64,000 nt of DNA from Stutzerimonas kirkiae. Lineage in GTDB: Bacteria > Pseudomonadota > Gammaproteobacteria > Pseudomonadales > Pseudomonadaceae. Under the pieces are notes generated by a model, which saw only the letters and a program-made list of their open reading frames with translations, ran no database searches and had not been told where the DNA came from. Each line of letters opens with the position of its first letter. Within the stretch, counting starts at the first letter, position 1. The position numbers were made by a program, and so were the translations under genes. Location of the stretch: positions 62,001-126,000 of the forward strand of contig NZ_QJUO01000002.1 of assembly GCF_004327335.1 (NCBI RefSeq). Reading direction: 5' to 3'. Positions 26,703 to 35,800 of the stretch are shown here, in pieces.

Positions 26703-27848
26703 TCATACCGACAGGTCGATCTGCCGGATCAGGCCCGCCTGCCCGCTCTCGGTCAGGTAGAGCCCCGTCTCCCGCAACTGGGCCAGGGTGTTATTGCCCG
26801 CGTCGGTGAAGCGAAAATCCATCGACTGGGAAGTCAGGTAGATAGCACCCACGCCAAAATCGGCCAGGGCGAACAATTGCCCCTCGCCTTGCGCATCCGG
26901 TACCCATACACGCAAGTGCTGGTAGGCCGAGTCGGCTTCGTCCAGCCAGCCGTTGCCATCCTCGTCGAGCTGCGCCAGTTCCCCGAAACCCTGCCCCGTC
27001 GAAGGCCCGAACAATTCCGAACCATCGTTGATCAGGCCATCGGCATTGCGATCGAGGGCCAGGAACCCCCGTCCTTCCCCCAGGGTCGGCAACCAGTCGC
27101 TCCTGCCGCTGCTGGTTAGGTCGAAAGCGAAGCGTGTCGACCCCAGTGTCGAGGAACTCCCGCCAAACTCGATCACCAACGGGTCGTACAGGTTGCCCTG
27201 ACTGAAACTCAGGCGTTCATTGCTGGAGAATTCCCGCGCCAGCCCAACCTCGACGGAAAACTGCAGTCGCTTGCCATCGGCCGTCAGAACCTCTCCAGTG
27301 GCCGTGAAGACACTACGCTCGGCCTCGTAATAACTCTGCTCGAGCTGGTAATCCGTGCGCACCCCCGTACTGATGTCGAGGCCAGCCCCTGACGGCAGGG
27401 CCTGCCCCTCCAGCGCATTGATCGACTGCCACAGCTCACGCGACAACGGCCGCTCCTGCATACCGATACCATACATGCGCTGGAGCAACTGCCTGATCAT
27501 CTGCGCCTGCAACTCGTCCCGCGTAGTCGGTAAATCGCTGTGCACCGTAGAAGTCGTCAGCGAGGCGCTGCTGATGACGCCACTCGTCGTACCCTGCAGC
27601 CGATCCGCTATCGCCACGCCCCTAGAAGCGCCAGCCATGGCCTGCATTTCCGCCATGGCATTGCTGGGCGAGGCGGTCGACCGATAGGTATCGACCGCCT
27701 CCTGGGTGAATTCGCGCTCCCGCTGGAGCGACACCTGCCGGGTGCCCTGGGTCGTCTGCTCGATATGGGTAAGACTTTCCTTCAGCGAAAGCTGTTTCTG
27801 CAGTTGATGGCTGGCGCCCATCGAAATCTGCGCGGAAGCGATCAGCAT
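26703..27848 (-). CDS. EF-hand-like calcium-binding hypothetical protein
   Basis: I do not recognise a named family. The start at 27848 follows GAGG eight bases upstream and gives 381 residues; the frame stays open further up, but across a terminator. The N-terminal half (about 1-130) is polar and helical with no signal peptide. The C-terminal half is beta-rich and carries two EF-hand-like loops, DRNADGLINDGSE at about 266-278 and DEDGNGWLDEAD at about 295-306. A strong terminator separates it from fliD upstream, so it has its own promoter. It occupies the place where fliS follows fliD in other pseudomonads but does not resemble FliS in length or composition. Confidence 0.7.
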   Translation of the reverse strand: MLIASAQISMGASHQLQKQLSLKESLTHIEQTTQGTRQVSLQREREFTQEAVDTYRSTASPSNAMAEMQAMAGASRGVAIADRLQGTTSGVISSASLTTSTVHSDLPTTRDELQAQMIRQLLQRMYGIGMQERPLSRELWQSINALEGQALPSGAGLDISTGVRTDYQLEQSYYEAERSVFTATGEVLTADGKRLQFSVEVGLAREFSSNERLSFSQGNLYDPLVIEFGGSSSTLGSTRFAFDLTSSGRSDWLPTLGEGRGFLALDRNADGLINDGSELFGPSTGQGFGELAQLDEDGNGWLDEADSAYQHLRVWVPDAQGEGQLFALADFGVGAIYLTSQSMDFRFTDAGNNTLAQLRETGLYLTESGQAGLIRQIDLSV

Positions 27849-27921
27849 GCGAAAGTCCTCATAGATGAATGCCTTCCCAACAGATCGGCCCCAAATACGG
27901 AAACTTGACCCCATGAAACAC

Positions 27922-27952
27922 AAAAACCCGGTCTCCAACGGAGCCGGGTTTT
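27922..27952 (-). terminator. Rho-independent terminator after fliD
   Basis: On the minus strand AACCCGGCTCC pairs with GGAGACCGGGTT (one mismatch) around a GTT loop, followed by TTTTTG. It lies 109 bases beyond the fliD stop and closes the flagellin-cap transcription unit. Confidence 0.85.
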
Positions 27953-28060
27953 CATCACGGGAAAGGACTATCAGCGTGCCGCCGCCCCCTCTTGTCGAGC
28001 AATGACATCCTGTCGCTCGCGCCCTCTCGACACCCGCACAGGCCAGTCGCCTGCGCGCGG

Positions 28061-29533
28061 TCAATCGTCGGAGTTGTTCAACGCATTCAGGGTCGCCAGG
28101 ATGCTCTCGCTGGTCGCCGACAACTGAGCGATCAGGGTATCCATATTGTTGTACTTGGTATATAGCATCGTGGTCAGTGATTCGATACGCCGGTCCAGAG
28201 CCTCCTGCTGCTCCGTCAATTGCGCCTTGGTGGTCTGCAGAGCCTCGGTACGCGTTGCCAGCAGGCCGCCGGTCGCCGTATAGGGCTCGGTCACCGACTT
28301 CAAGCGCCCGAGCAGGCCATTGTCGCCACTGAAGAACGACTTCACATCCGCGGCATGGGTTTCCAGCGCACTCGACAGCTTGTCATCGTCGATCGACAGC
28401 GTACCGTCGGTCTTGTTGGTGGTAACTCCCAGTTGCGCGAGGACACTGAGCCCACCGCTGCTGGTGGAAGGCTCGACCAGCGCATTGCGTACCGAGTTCA
28501 GCAGCGAACGCACCGAAGCATCGCCTACCAGCGCACCAGCTTCGGTCGAGGAGCCGTCACTGGTGGCAGTGACCTTGGTCAGCGCATTGGTGACGGTCAA
28601 CAGTGTGTTGTAGGCCGTCACGAAGGTATTGATGGACTCTTTCAGGCCATCGGTGTTGGTCGCCACCGTCAGGGTACTGGAACCCTCGCTGGCCAACTTG
28701 ATCGACAGGCCGCTCAGGGCCGTCACAGTATTGCTGGAGCTGCTCAACTCCAACCCGTCGAGTTTGTAGGATGCATTGCCGGCAGCGGTGATATAACCGG
28801 CGGCGGAGCCGGACTGCTGGGTCAGGCTGTGGTTGCCCTCATCGTCGACATTGATGTTCAGCGCCGCCAGATCGCCGGTGCCGCTGACATAGAGGTCAGT
28901 GCCTTCCCCGGTGGTTTCCGAGGATAGCACCAGGCGTGCGCCACTGGAGTCAGTGACGATATTCGCACTGATGCCAGCAGTCGAGGACAACTGGTCGTTG
29001 ATTGCGTCACGGATCTGCGTCAGCGAGGCACCCGCGCTGACCTCGACATCATAGGAAGCATTGTCGCCGACATCGACGGTCAGGGTACCGCCGGAGGCGA
29101 AGGTAGTGGACGAACCACCCTCCTGGCTGGCGCTGGCCACCTTGGATGCCGTGGCGAGCTGGGTCACTTCCAGGCTGTAGGAGCCAGCGACCGCCCCCGA
29201 ACCGGCTGTCACGCTGGCGACGCTGGAACTGGAAGAGCTTGCGCTCAGGCCATCGAAACTGCTGGAGACGGTCTGCAGGCTGGTCAGCGAAGCCTCGAAG
29301 GCCTCGATCGCACTCTTCAAGGTGCCGACCGCCGATATGCTGGTATCGGTCTTGGTCGTCAGGCGATCAATCTGCGCCTGCTTGGCCGCCTTCTCCGCCT
29401 CGACCGTCACTTCCACCAGGGCATCGATATCCAGACCGGAACCCAGACCGGTAATGGACACCTTGCTGGAACTCGTGGATGTCGAAGTACTGGAAGTGTT
29501 GGCCGCCGTCGTGTCCGAAATGGTCGTCGCCAT
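28061..29533 (-). CDS. fliD: FliD, flagellar filament cap (HAP2)
   Basis: A 490-residue filament-cap protein. After a serine and threonine-rich start it has the FliD N-terminal signature ITGLGSGLDIDALVEVTVEAE, then serine-rich variable middle domains, and the C-terminal coiled coil (TKAQLTEQQEALDRRIESL) ending in LNALNNSDD. FliD oligomers sit at the filament tip and fold incoming flagellin; they can also act as mucin adhesins in Pseudomonas. The gene lies 52 bases after flaG and ends before a strong terminator. The usual downstream fliS is missing. Confidence 0.95.
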   Translation of the reverse strand: MATTISDTTAANTSSTSTSTSSSKVSITGLGSGLDIDALVEVTVEAEKAAKQAQIDRLTTKTDTSISAVGTLKSAIEAFEASLTSLQTVSSSFDGLSASSSSSSVASVTAGSGAVAGSYSLEVTQLATASKVASASQEGGSSTTFASGGTLTVDVGDNASYDVEVSAGASLTQIRDAINDQLSSTAGISANIVTDSSGARLVLSSETTGEGTDLYVSGTGDLAALNINVDDEGNHSLTQQSGSAAGYITAAGNASYKLDGLELSSSSNTVTALSGLSIKLASEGSSTLTVATNTDGLKESINTFVTAYNTLLTVTNALTKVTATSDGSSTEAGALVGDASVRSLLNSVRNALVEPSTSSGGLSVLAQLGVTTNKTDGTLSIDDDKLSSALETHAADVKSFFSGDNGLLGRLKSVTEPYTATGGLLATRTEALQTTKAQLTEQQEALDRRIESLTTMLYTKYNNMDTLIAQLSATSESILATLNALNNSDD

Positions 29534-29585
29534 CGTTGCAATCCTCTATGCCATTTTCCTGACGAATATGCTCGCCAAGCAAAAA

Positions 29586-29957
29586 TCAGGCCTGCTCTCT
29601 GAACAGCAGGCTCCGCGCATCGTCCAAACGAGCGGCCAACTCCAGAGCCTCTTCAGATGGAATCTGGCGGATAACATCGCCCGAATCGCTGGCAATCACC
29701 TGAACGACCACTCGACCACTCGAGTCATCCACATGAAAGTCCAGATCGCGGCGGACGGATTGTACGAAGCTCTGCATGCTGGCAACCGCTTCATCGAGCT
29801 CGTCGCGGCTGATGGCGCTGTCCGTTGCGGACTCGGCCTTCCTGGCCGACTGCAGGGTTGGTGTGCCTGGTGTGCCGGGACTCGCACCCTCTGGCAAACC
29901 ACCAGTGGTGGAGTTTGATCCCAGATAGGCTGTTTTTTGCGCTACACCTATGTCCAT
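29586..29957 (-). CDS. flaG: FlaG-family flagellar protein
   Basis: A 123-residue protein with a flexible serine, glycine and proline-rich N terminus and a conserved C-terminal domain: LDFHVDDSSGRVVVQVIASD, then DVIRQIPSEEAL, the FlaG core pattern. FlaG influences filament length in pseudomonads and vibrios. A strong GGGAGG lies upstream. It is flanked by fliC (75 bases upstream, with a terminator between) and fliD, the conserved order. Confidence 0.92.
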   Translation of the reverse strand: MDIGVAQKTAYLGSNSTTGGLPEGASPGTPGTPTLQSARKAESATDSAISRDELDEAVASMQSFVQSVRRDLDFHVDDSSGRVVVQVIASDSGDVIRQIPSEEALELAARLDDARSLLFREQA

Positions 29958-29981
29958 GATGTTTCACCTCCCGAATGGGAA

Positions 29982-30013
29982 AAGGGGAAAGTGCCTTCAG
30001 GCACCCTCCCCTT
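29982..30013 (-). terminator. Rho-independent terminator after fliC
   Basis: On the minus strand AAGGGGA and GGTGCC pair with GGCAC and TCCCCTT around a TGAA loop, then TTTT follows. It lies 19 bases beyond the fliC stop and should end most of the abundant fliC transcripts before flaG. Confidence 0.85.
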
Positions 30014-30032
30014 GTGCATCACCAGCCTCGTA

Positions 30033-31481
30033 TTACTGTAGCAGGCTCAGTACCGAGGAGGGCAACTGGTTGGCCTGCGCCAGGATCGCGGTGGAAGCCT
30101 GTTGCAGAGTCTGCTGCTTGGTCAGCTCGGCGGTTTCCGCGGCGAAGTCGGTATCCTGGATTCGGCTGCGAGCCGCGGTGCTGTTCTCAGCGATGCTGGC
30201 CAGGTTGGCCACGGTGCTGTCGAAGCGGTTCTGCACCGCACCGAGGTCGGCACGCTGGGTGTCGATGTTGGAGATCGCCTTGTCGATCACCGCGATGGCA
30301 CTCTGCGAGCCTTCGGCCGTGGTGATGCTGGTGTCGGCGATGCTGGTCAGGTTCGACGTGGCAGTGGTGGTGCCGGTTGCCGCGAACAGGCCATCGACGC
30401 CAGCACCTGCCAGGGAGTAGGACTTGGCCGAGTTCAGTTCCACGGAACCCGTTGCGATCAGCCCATCCGCGACAGCGATCGCAGCACCAGCCACACCGGC
30501 GGCATCCTGCACACTCACCTCGACGCCGCCGTAGTTGGCATCGACGCCTGCCGTACTGACAGCACCGAAGGTGATGTTCTCGCCAGTCTCGGAGGTGATA
30601 CTCAGCTCATCGCTGGACTCGTTGTAGCTGACGCTGATCCCCAGAGCCGAGGCGTTCGAGCTGAGCTGCTCGGCCAGGCTGGCGTTGCTGGTCACACCGA
30701 TCAGGTCGATGGCGTCCGAGCTGCCGACCTGGATGCTGAAGTTCGCACCGCCGGAAGTGATGGTGGAGCTGTCCACGCTCAACTCGGCGACAGTACGCGC
30801 GGTGGCGCTCAGGCCGGTCACGGAACCATCCAGCGCCTTGGCGATATCCTTGGCGGAAGCGCCGGCCTCGATGGTCTTAGTCACGGTCTCGCCGCTACCG
30901 GTGACGGTGATCGGGCCGCCGGTCACGCCGGAGGTGCTGGGCGCGATGGTTTCCGACTTGACCTGCTGGGAGCCGACGTTGGTGGCCGAGATATTGCCCA
31001 GGGTCACGTTGATGGTTTCGTTGGCGTTGGAACCGACCTGGAAGCTGGTGGTACCGAAGGAGCCGTCCAGCAGGTTGCGGCCACCGAAGGTGGTGGTTTC
31101 GGCGATACGGGTCAGCTCGGAGGTCAACGCGGCATATTCGGACTGCAGGGAAGCGCGGTCTTCGGCACTGTTGGAACCGTTGGCCGATTGCAGGGCCAGC
31201 TCACGCATACGCTGCAGGATGTTGGTGGATTCCTGCATGGCGCCTTCAGCGGTCTGGGCGATGGAGATACCGTCGTTGGCGTTCTTGGTCGCCACGGTCA
31301 GGCCATTGATCTGGCTGGTCAGACGGTTGGAGATCTGCAGGCCGGCGGCATCGTCCTTGGCACTGTTGATCTTCAGGCCGCTGGACAGGCGCTGCATGGT
31401 GGTGGACAGAGAGTCGGAAGCCTTGTTCAGGTTCTTCTGAGTATTCAGTGCCGCGATGTTGGTGTTGACGGTCAAGGCCAT
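30033..31481 (-). CDS. fliC: Flagellin, filament subunit
   Basis: A 482-residue flagellin. The conserved D0/D1 N terminus starts [20 protein letters not shown] and includes [18 protein letters not shown]. The C terminus has [18 protein letters not shown] and ends SSVLSLLQ. The middle (about 180-390), which forms the exposed D2/D3 domains, is rich in serine, threonine, glycine and alanine, and offers many hydroxyl acceptors for O-glycosylation by the neighbouring island. The ATG at 31481 is chosen over one at 31496 because GGAGG lies nine bases upstream and the protein then starts as other flagellins do. Transcription is from a near-consensus sigma-28 promoter. Confidence 0.97.
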   Translation of the reverse strand: MALTVNTNIAALNTQKNLNKASDSLSTTMQRLSSGLKINSAKDDAAGLQISNRLTSQINGLTVATKNANDGISIAQTAEGAMQESTNILQRMRELALQSANGSNSAEDRASLQSEYAALTSELTRIAETTTFGGRNLLDGSFGTTSFQVGSNANETINVTLGNISATNVGSQQVKSETIAPSTSGVTGGPITVTGSGETVTKTIEAGASAKDIAKALDGSVTGLSATARTVAELSVDSSTITSGGANFSIQVGSSDAIDLIGVTSNASLAEQLSSNASALGISVSYNESSDELSITSETGENITFGAVSTAGVDANYGGVEVSVQDAAGVAGAAIAVADGLIATGSVELNSAKSYSLAGAGVDGLFAATGTTTATSNLTSIADTSITTAEGSQSAIAVIDKAISNIDTQRADLGAVQNRFDSTVANLASIAENSTAARSRIQDTDFAAETAELTKQQTLQQASTAILAQANQLPSSVLSLLQ

Positions 31482-31572
31482 GATGTGGTCCTCCAAGGAC
31501 TAAGTGTCTGCCTGAGCTTGCGAGCTTGGGTGGGCATCGCCCAGGCACCCGTAAAGTTCGCATTCATGATTG

Positions 31573-31599
31573 GTATCGGCGGTAGCACTGGAAGCTTTA
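31573..31599 (-). promoter_or_regulatory. Sigma-28 (FliA) promoter of fliC
   Basis: On the minus strand TAAAGCTT (31599-31592), an 11-base spacer and GCCGATAC (31580-31573) match the FliA consensus TAAAGTTT-N11-GCCGATAA in spacing and in nearly all bases. The leader to the ATG would be about 80 bases. Confidence 0.92.
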
Positions 31600-31979
31600 G
31601 GGGAAAAGACGAGTTTTTTCTTCCCCGCCCTTGACAGCTCCGCGCCGACTATTCGTTATCGCCCGATGAAGACAGAACTGTAGAAGGCGCAGGGCGGATG
31701 ATGCTTTTTCATCCGTCTGACAAAGGTTGTCCGGCCTACCTGGCGCCAACCGCAGACGATCGCGCCATGCAGTCATTCCCCGGCAAGGGGCTTCGATAAA
31801 AGCGCCGGAGGCTGGAAAGCTGGACGGGAAACACCGTTGCCAAGCTCTTTCGTCCAGCCTTGCGCTGTTTTCGGCTGTTTTCCGTGCATAGGCGATCAAC
31901 CTCGGCGCATCCCGTACGTCGTTCCAGACACGCCCCCTTCTATGCCATGATCGCCCGAGCCATTGGAACGAGGCATGAC
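31600..31979. other. Intergenic region between fliC and mntA
   Basis: Beyond the fliC promoter this stretch contains a dispersed repeat (31765-31865) and the upstream region of mntA. A small hairpin with arms CGGATGA/TCATCCG lies near 31694-31714. Open frames across it on the minus strand are low-quality and partly made of the repeat; I see no gene. Confidence 0.5.
31765..31865. repeat. Dispersed palindromic repeat, copy 1
   Basis: About 100 bases align with 59459-59560: shared blocks include cgataaaag, ctggac and tcgtccagcc in the same order and orientation. GCTGGACG and CGTCCAGC within it form an 8-base stem (12 bases in the other copy). The two copies lie 27.7 kb apart as direct repeats on either side of the glycosylation/hook region. 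Confidence 0.7.
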
Positions 31980-32363
31980 ATGACAATCGAAGCGGTAGAG
32001 ACCACCCTGGCACGACACCCGGATATCCGCCTGGCCTATGTCTTCGGCTCGGTCGCCACTGGGCATGCCAGGCGCGACAGCGACGTGGACGTGGCGATCC
32101 TGCGGGACACGCCGCTGGATGCGCCACAGAAAGCCGAACTGATCGGCGACATCGCCATGAGCACCGGGCGCCCGGTCGACCTGATCGACCTTGCCACCGT
32201 TGGCGAACCCCTGCTGGGCCAGATTCTGCGTTACGGCACACGTATCATCGGCGACAGCAGCCTGCATGCCCGGATGCTCTCGCGCCACATCCTCGACAAC
32301 GAAGACTTCATGCCCTACGTCAAGCGTATGCTCAAGGAGAGGAGGCAGGCGTGGATAGGCTGA
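31980..32363 (+). CDS. mntA: MntA-type nucleotidyltransferase antitoxin
   Basis: A 127-residue minimal nucleotidyltransferase. The signature GS-x10-DxD is exact (GSVATGHARRDSDVDV at about residues 23-38). The ATG at 31980 has GAGG eight bases upstream; the upstream in-frame extension lacks family features. MntA proteins of type VII systems transfer AMP to a tyrosine of HepT and so neutralise it. The gene overlaps hepT by 13 bases. It is on the opposite strand to the flagellar genes on both sides, so it looks like an insertion into the locus. Confidence 0.9.
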   Translation: MTIEAVETTLARHPDIRLAYVFGSVATGHARRDSDVDVAILRDTPLDAPQKAELIGDIAMSTGRPVDLIDLATVGEPLLGQILRYGTRIIGDSSLHARMLSRHILDNEDFMPYVKRMLKERRQAWIG

Positions 32364-32770
32364 TCATCGAACGCAAGCTGGACTCGCTGCAGCGTTGCCT
32401 GACAAGGGTCCGGGAGAAAACGCCAGCCGACCTCGCCACACTGGAGAACGACCTGGACCTGCAGGATGTGCTGGTGTTGAACCTGAGCAGGGCCGTGCAG
32501 ATCTGCGTCGACATTGCCGCGCATATCCTCAGCGAACGCAGGCAACCGCCCCCTGACAGCATGGGGCAGGCGTTCGACCTCCTCGCCCGGGAGCGGTTGC
32601 TGGATACCCGGTTGAGCGAACGTCTGAAACGCTCCGTCGGCTTTCGCAATCTCGCCGTGCACAACTACGAAACGATCAACTGGGCGATCGTGCACAGCAT
32701 CGCGACCCGCCACCTCGCCGATTTCGAAGACTTCGCCAGGCAGGTGCTCCCGCTTATCCTCGAACCCTAA
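32351..32770 (+). CDS. hepT: HepT-type HEPN ribonuclease toxin
   Basis: A 139-residue HEPN-domain protein (DUF86/HepT family). It carries the RX4HXY active-site motif as RNLAVHNY at about residues 98-105: arginine and histidine for RNA cleavage and the tyrosine that MntA adenylylates. It starts at GTG 32351, preceded by a very strong GGAGAGGAGG, and overlaps mntA by 13 bases, as expected for a paired toxin-antitoxin operon. Both active-site and modification residues are intact, so the pair should be functional. Confidence 0.9.
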   Translation: MDRLIIERKLDSLQRCLTRVREKTPADLATLENDLDLQDVLVLNLSRAVQICVDIAAHILSERRQPPPDSMGQAFDLLARERLLDTRLSERLKRSVGFRNLAVHNYETINWAIVHSIATRHLADFEDFARQVLPLILEP

Positions 32771-32779
32771 ACGAGAAGC

Positions 32780-32799
32780 GCCGGGGCCGATGCCCCGGC
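32780..32799. terminator. Hairpin between convergent hepT and glycosyltransferase genes
   Basis: GCCGGGGC and GCCCCGGC form a perfect 8-base stem with a CGAT loop in the 35 bases between two convergent stop codons. It could act as a bidirectional terminator, but no T run is present on either side. Confidence 0.6.
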
Positions 32800-32805
32800 A
32801 GGCTA

Positions 32806-35800
32806 TCAATCCGGTAGCCAGACCCGGCGCCAGTGCCGCAGGTTGTCCCCCTCGAGCATCCAGTCGCGGCGCACCGCGGCACGCAGTTCGTCGCCTTGCC
32901 TGGCCGAGGCATCCAGGTCGGACAGGTGCATGCGAATGGCATCGAGCCAGTCCTTGAAGCGGTTCCTGACCCGCGTCACCGGCAAGCCATCGCCCTGGTA
33001 ACAGCGCACGTCGCTGCAGATCACTGGAATGCCACAGGCGCCATACTCCAGCAGGCGCAGGTTGCTCTTGCATTCGTTGAACAGGTTCTGCTCGACCGGC
33101 GCCAGCGCCAGGTCCAGGTTCAGCGCCGCCAGGGCCGCCGGATACAGCGCGATATCGACACCGGGGTGGTACTCGCTGACGTACGGCCTGATGGCGTCCG
33201 GGCACATGCCGAAGAAGACCCACTCGACCTCCTCCGCCAGGGCCTTGACCACATCGGCGATCAGCGCCAGGTCGCCCGCATGGCCGAGCCCGCCGGCCCA
33301 GCCGAGCCGAGGCCTGGACGATACCCGGCGGCGGCTTTGCAGGGCGCCCCACAACTGCGGGTCGAGGCGGTTCGGCGCCACCCGGATATCGGCATGGAAA
33401 CCGTCGAACGCCTCGGCCAGCGCCTCGGTGGAAACGACGAAGCGGTCCACATGGGACAGCACACGCCGCAACGAGCGCACGATGTCCCTGGGCATCTGCG
33501 CGCGGTGCACGCTTTTCAGCGGCAGGTTGGGCATGTAGTCGTCCAGTTCGAACACCTTGAAGGCGCCGGAGAATGCCTGCATGCGGCGGACCGCCTCGAT
33601 CTGCGCATCGGTGACCTGGCGCTGCAGCACGATGCTGTCCGGGGCCAGGCGCTCCAGTTCGGTCGGCGACAGCAGGCTGCCGGCCAGTACGCCCTCTACC
33701 AGCCCGGCCCGGCTCAGCGCCTCGAGCGGCTGGATGATCCGGTAGTGGCCGCAGCCATGCTTGTCGGCTATGTGCGCGAGGACCGTCGGTACCGGCTTCC
33801 AGCCCTGCAGGGGCCGCCAGGACAACGCGCTGTCGGCCAGCTCGAAGCCGCCCGGCTCGCTCAGGGACAGGTTGGCGTTGTACGCCGGGTCGCGGGCCAG
33901 CAGCGGCAACCAGCGTGCGTACAGGGCGTCCACCTGGTCCCCGGACGGTTGCGCTTCCGGCGTTTCGCTTATCAGCAACTGCGCGCGGGGCGTCCAGACA
34001 TTCAGGAACCCGGCCTGTTGCAGACGAATGCACAAATCGGCGTCCAGCCAAGGTGCCAGCAAGGGGTTTTCATCGAACCCACCGACCTCGAGGAAAAGGT
34101 CGCGGCGCAGCAGCAGGCACTGGATTGAGAGGGCCGAATAGTTCTGGTCAACCTGCAAGCGTTGCAGATAGCCCGGCGAATCCATCGGCAGGCCCTGGAA
34201 AGGGCGTCCAACCTGGCCACCCAGGCCAAGCAGCAAACCGGCGTGGCTGATCCTCCGGTCGCCATCCAGCAGCTTGGCCCCGACCGCGCCGACCTCCTGT
34301 CGCGAGCCGTGATTGAGCAATTGCCGTAGCCAGTCGCCGTCGAACACGGCAACGCCGGCATCCAGCCATAGCAGGAAATCCCCCTGGGCGAGTTCGGCCG
34401 CCTGGTTACGGGCCTGCACCGGCGAAATGTCCGCGGTGAATCGCGCCACCCGGATACGCGCGTTGCCCAGCGCCTCGATACCTGCCAGCCATTCGAGCAG
34501 GGCCGGGTCGTCATTCCCCAGGTCAAGCAACCATATTTCGTAATGCGGGTAGGCGGTCTTCTCCAGCATGCTGTCCAGGCAGCGCTGGGCCTTGCCCAGG
34601 CAATCCTTGAGCAGGATGACGATACTGACGGCAGGCGCTCCGCTCAGCCCATAGTCGAGGTCGTAGCAGCCCGGCAGCCGCGAGCCGATCGCGGCCCCCT
34701 GGAACCCTCGCTCGGCGAGATGGCGCAGGATCGCCGCGCGCTCGTCGGCGGAATCCTTCAGTTGCAGAGAATTGCACGTCAGCAGCGGCTCGCTGATGTG
34801 CCCCAGCCCCTGGAAGCCCTGGGCCTCTATCAGGCGCAGGATGTAATCCAGCTCGAACGCGGCCCCCGCCGATGCCTGGAAGCCCCCCATCTGCAACCAG
34901 GTCTGGCGATTGAACAGCCAGTGCCGCGACATCCCCGCCGGCAGGCTCAGCAGCAGATCCAGGTTCAAGTCCGGACGGAAGGCCACGCCAAGCGCCCCGT
35001 CCCCCTGCCGTATCACTTCATCGCCATAGACCGCCCGGCAGTCCGGAGCACCGATCAAATCCAGCGTCGCGACCATCAAACCGCTCATGGTCAACTCATC
35101 GCCGGCGTCAACCAGCATGAACCAGTCAAAATCACCTGCCCCGATCAGAGGGTTCAACTGCACAGTGATGTCTGCACCGCTCCGTGGCAGCGAATGTACC
35201 CCGGCCTCCACAGGGGCGACGGACACCGACGGATTGGCGGTCAGCACCAGGATATTCAGGCTGGCGTACAGGCAGTGCCCGGTATCGAGGCTCGCCAGCG
35301 TGGCCTTCAACTTCTGCGCCTGCCCCTCGGGATCGAGCACGACCACCCCGATCCGCGGCCCCCCCGCGTGCGCCTGCAGATACTCGCCGATCATGCGGTG
35401 CTGTACGGGCGTCGGCACGCGCTCTGCAAGCCATGTGCCCAGCCGGGACGCTTCGCGGCGGCGCGGTCTCGAGGCCGCCGCTTGCTGGGTGACCTCGATG
35501 AAGTGGTCGAGCTCGTGCCAGAACGCCTTGCGCTGGCCCTCCAGCAGCTCCCTCACGCCCGGCAGGAAACGCCGGGCACGGGCGATTTCCTCGGGCGCCA
35601 GGCCGAATGCCAGGAACGAGGTCGGGTTGGGCCCGATGGGGCTCCACTGGGCGCTGACCAGCACCGGCGCGCAACCGCACAGCGCCGCCTCGTAGCCGAG
35701 CCCGGAAGCCTCGCCCATGTAAAGGTATTCGCACTGCTGGAAGATATCGGCCAGCCCCTGCCATGAGTCCGGGTAGTCCGGGGTGATCTCGATCGCATCG

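Noticed and set aside
29537-29560. Possible sigma-54 site before fliD
   Set aside because: GG and GC are 11 bases apart rather than 10.
30102-31634. Plus-strand open frame of 510 codons opposite fliC
   Set aside because: Antisense shadow of flagellin; its sequence shows no domain and it crosses the fliC promoter.
31597-32241. Minus-strand open frame of 214 codons between fliC and hepT
   Set aside because: It is made partly of the dispersed repeat and of sequence opposite mntA, and its peptide resembles only the equally spurious translation of the other repeat copy near rpoS.
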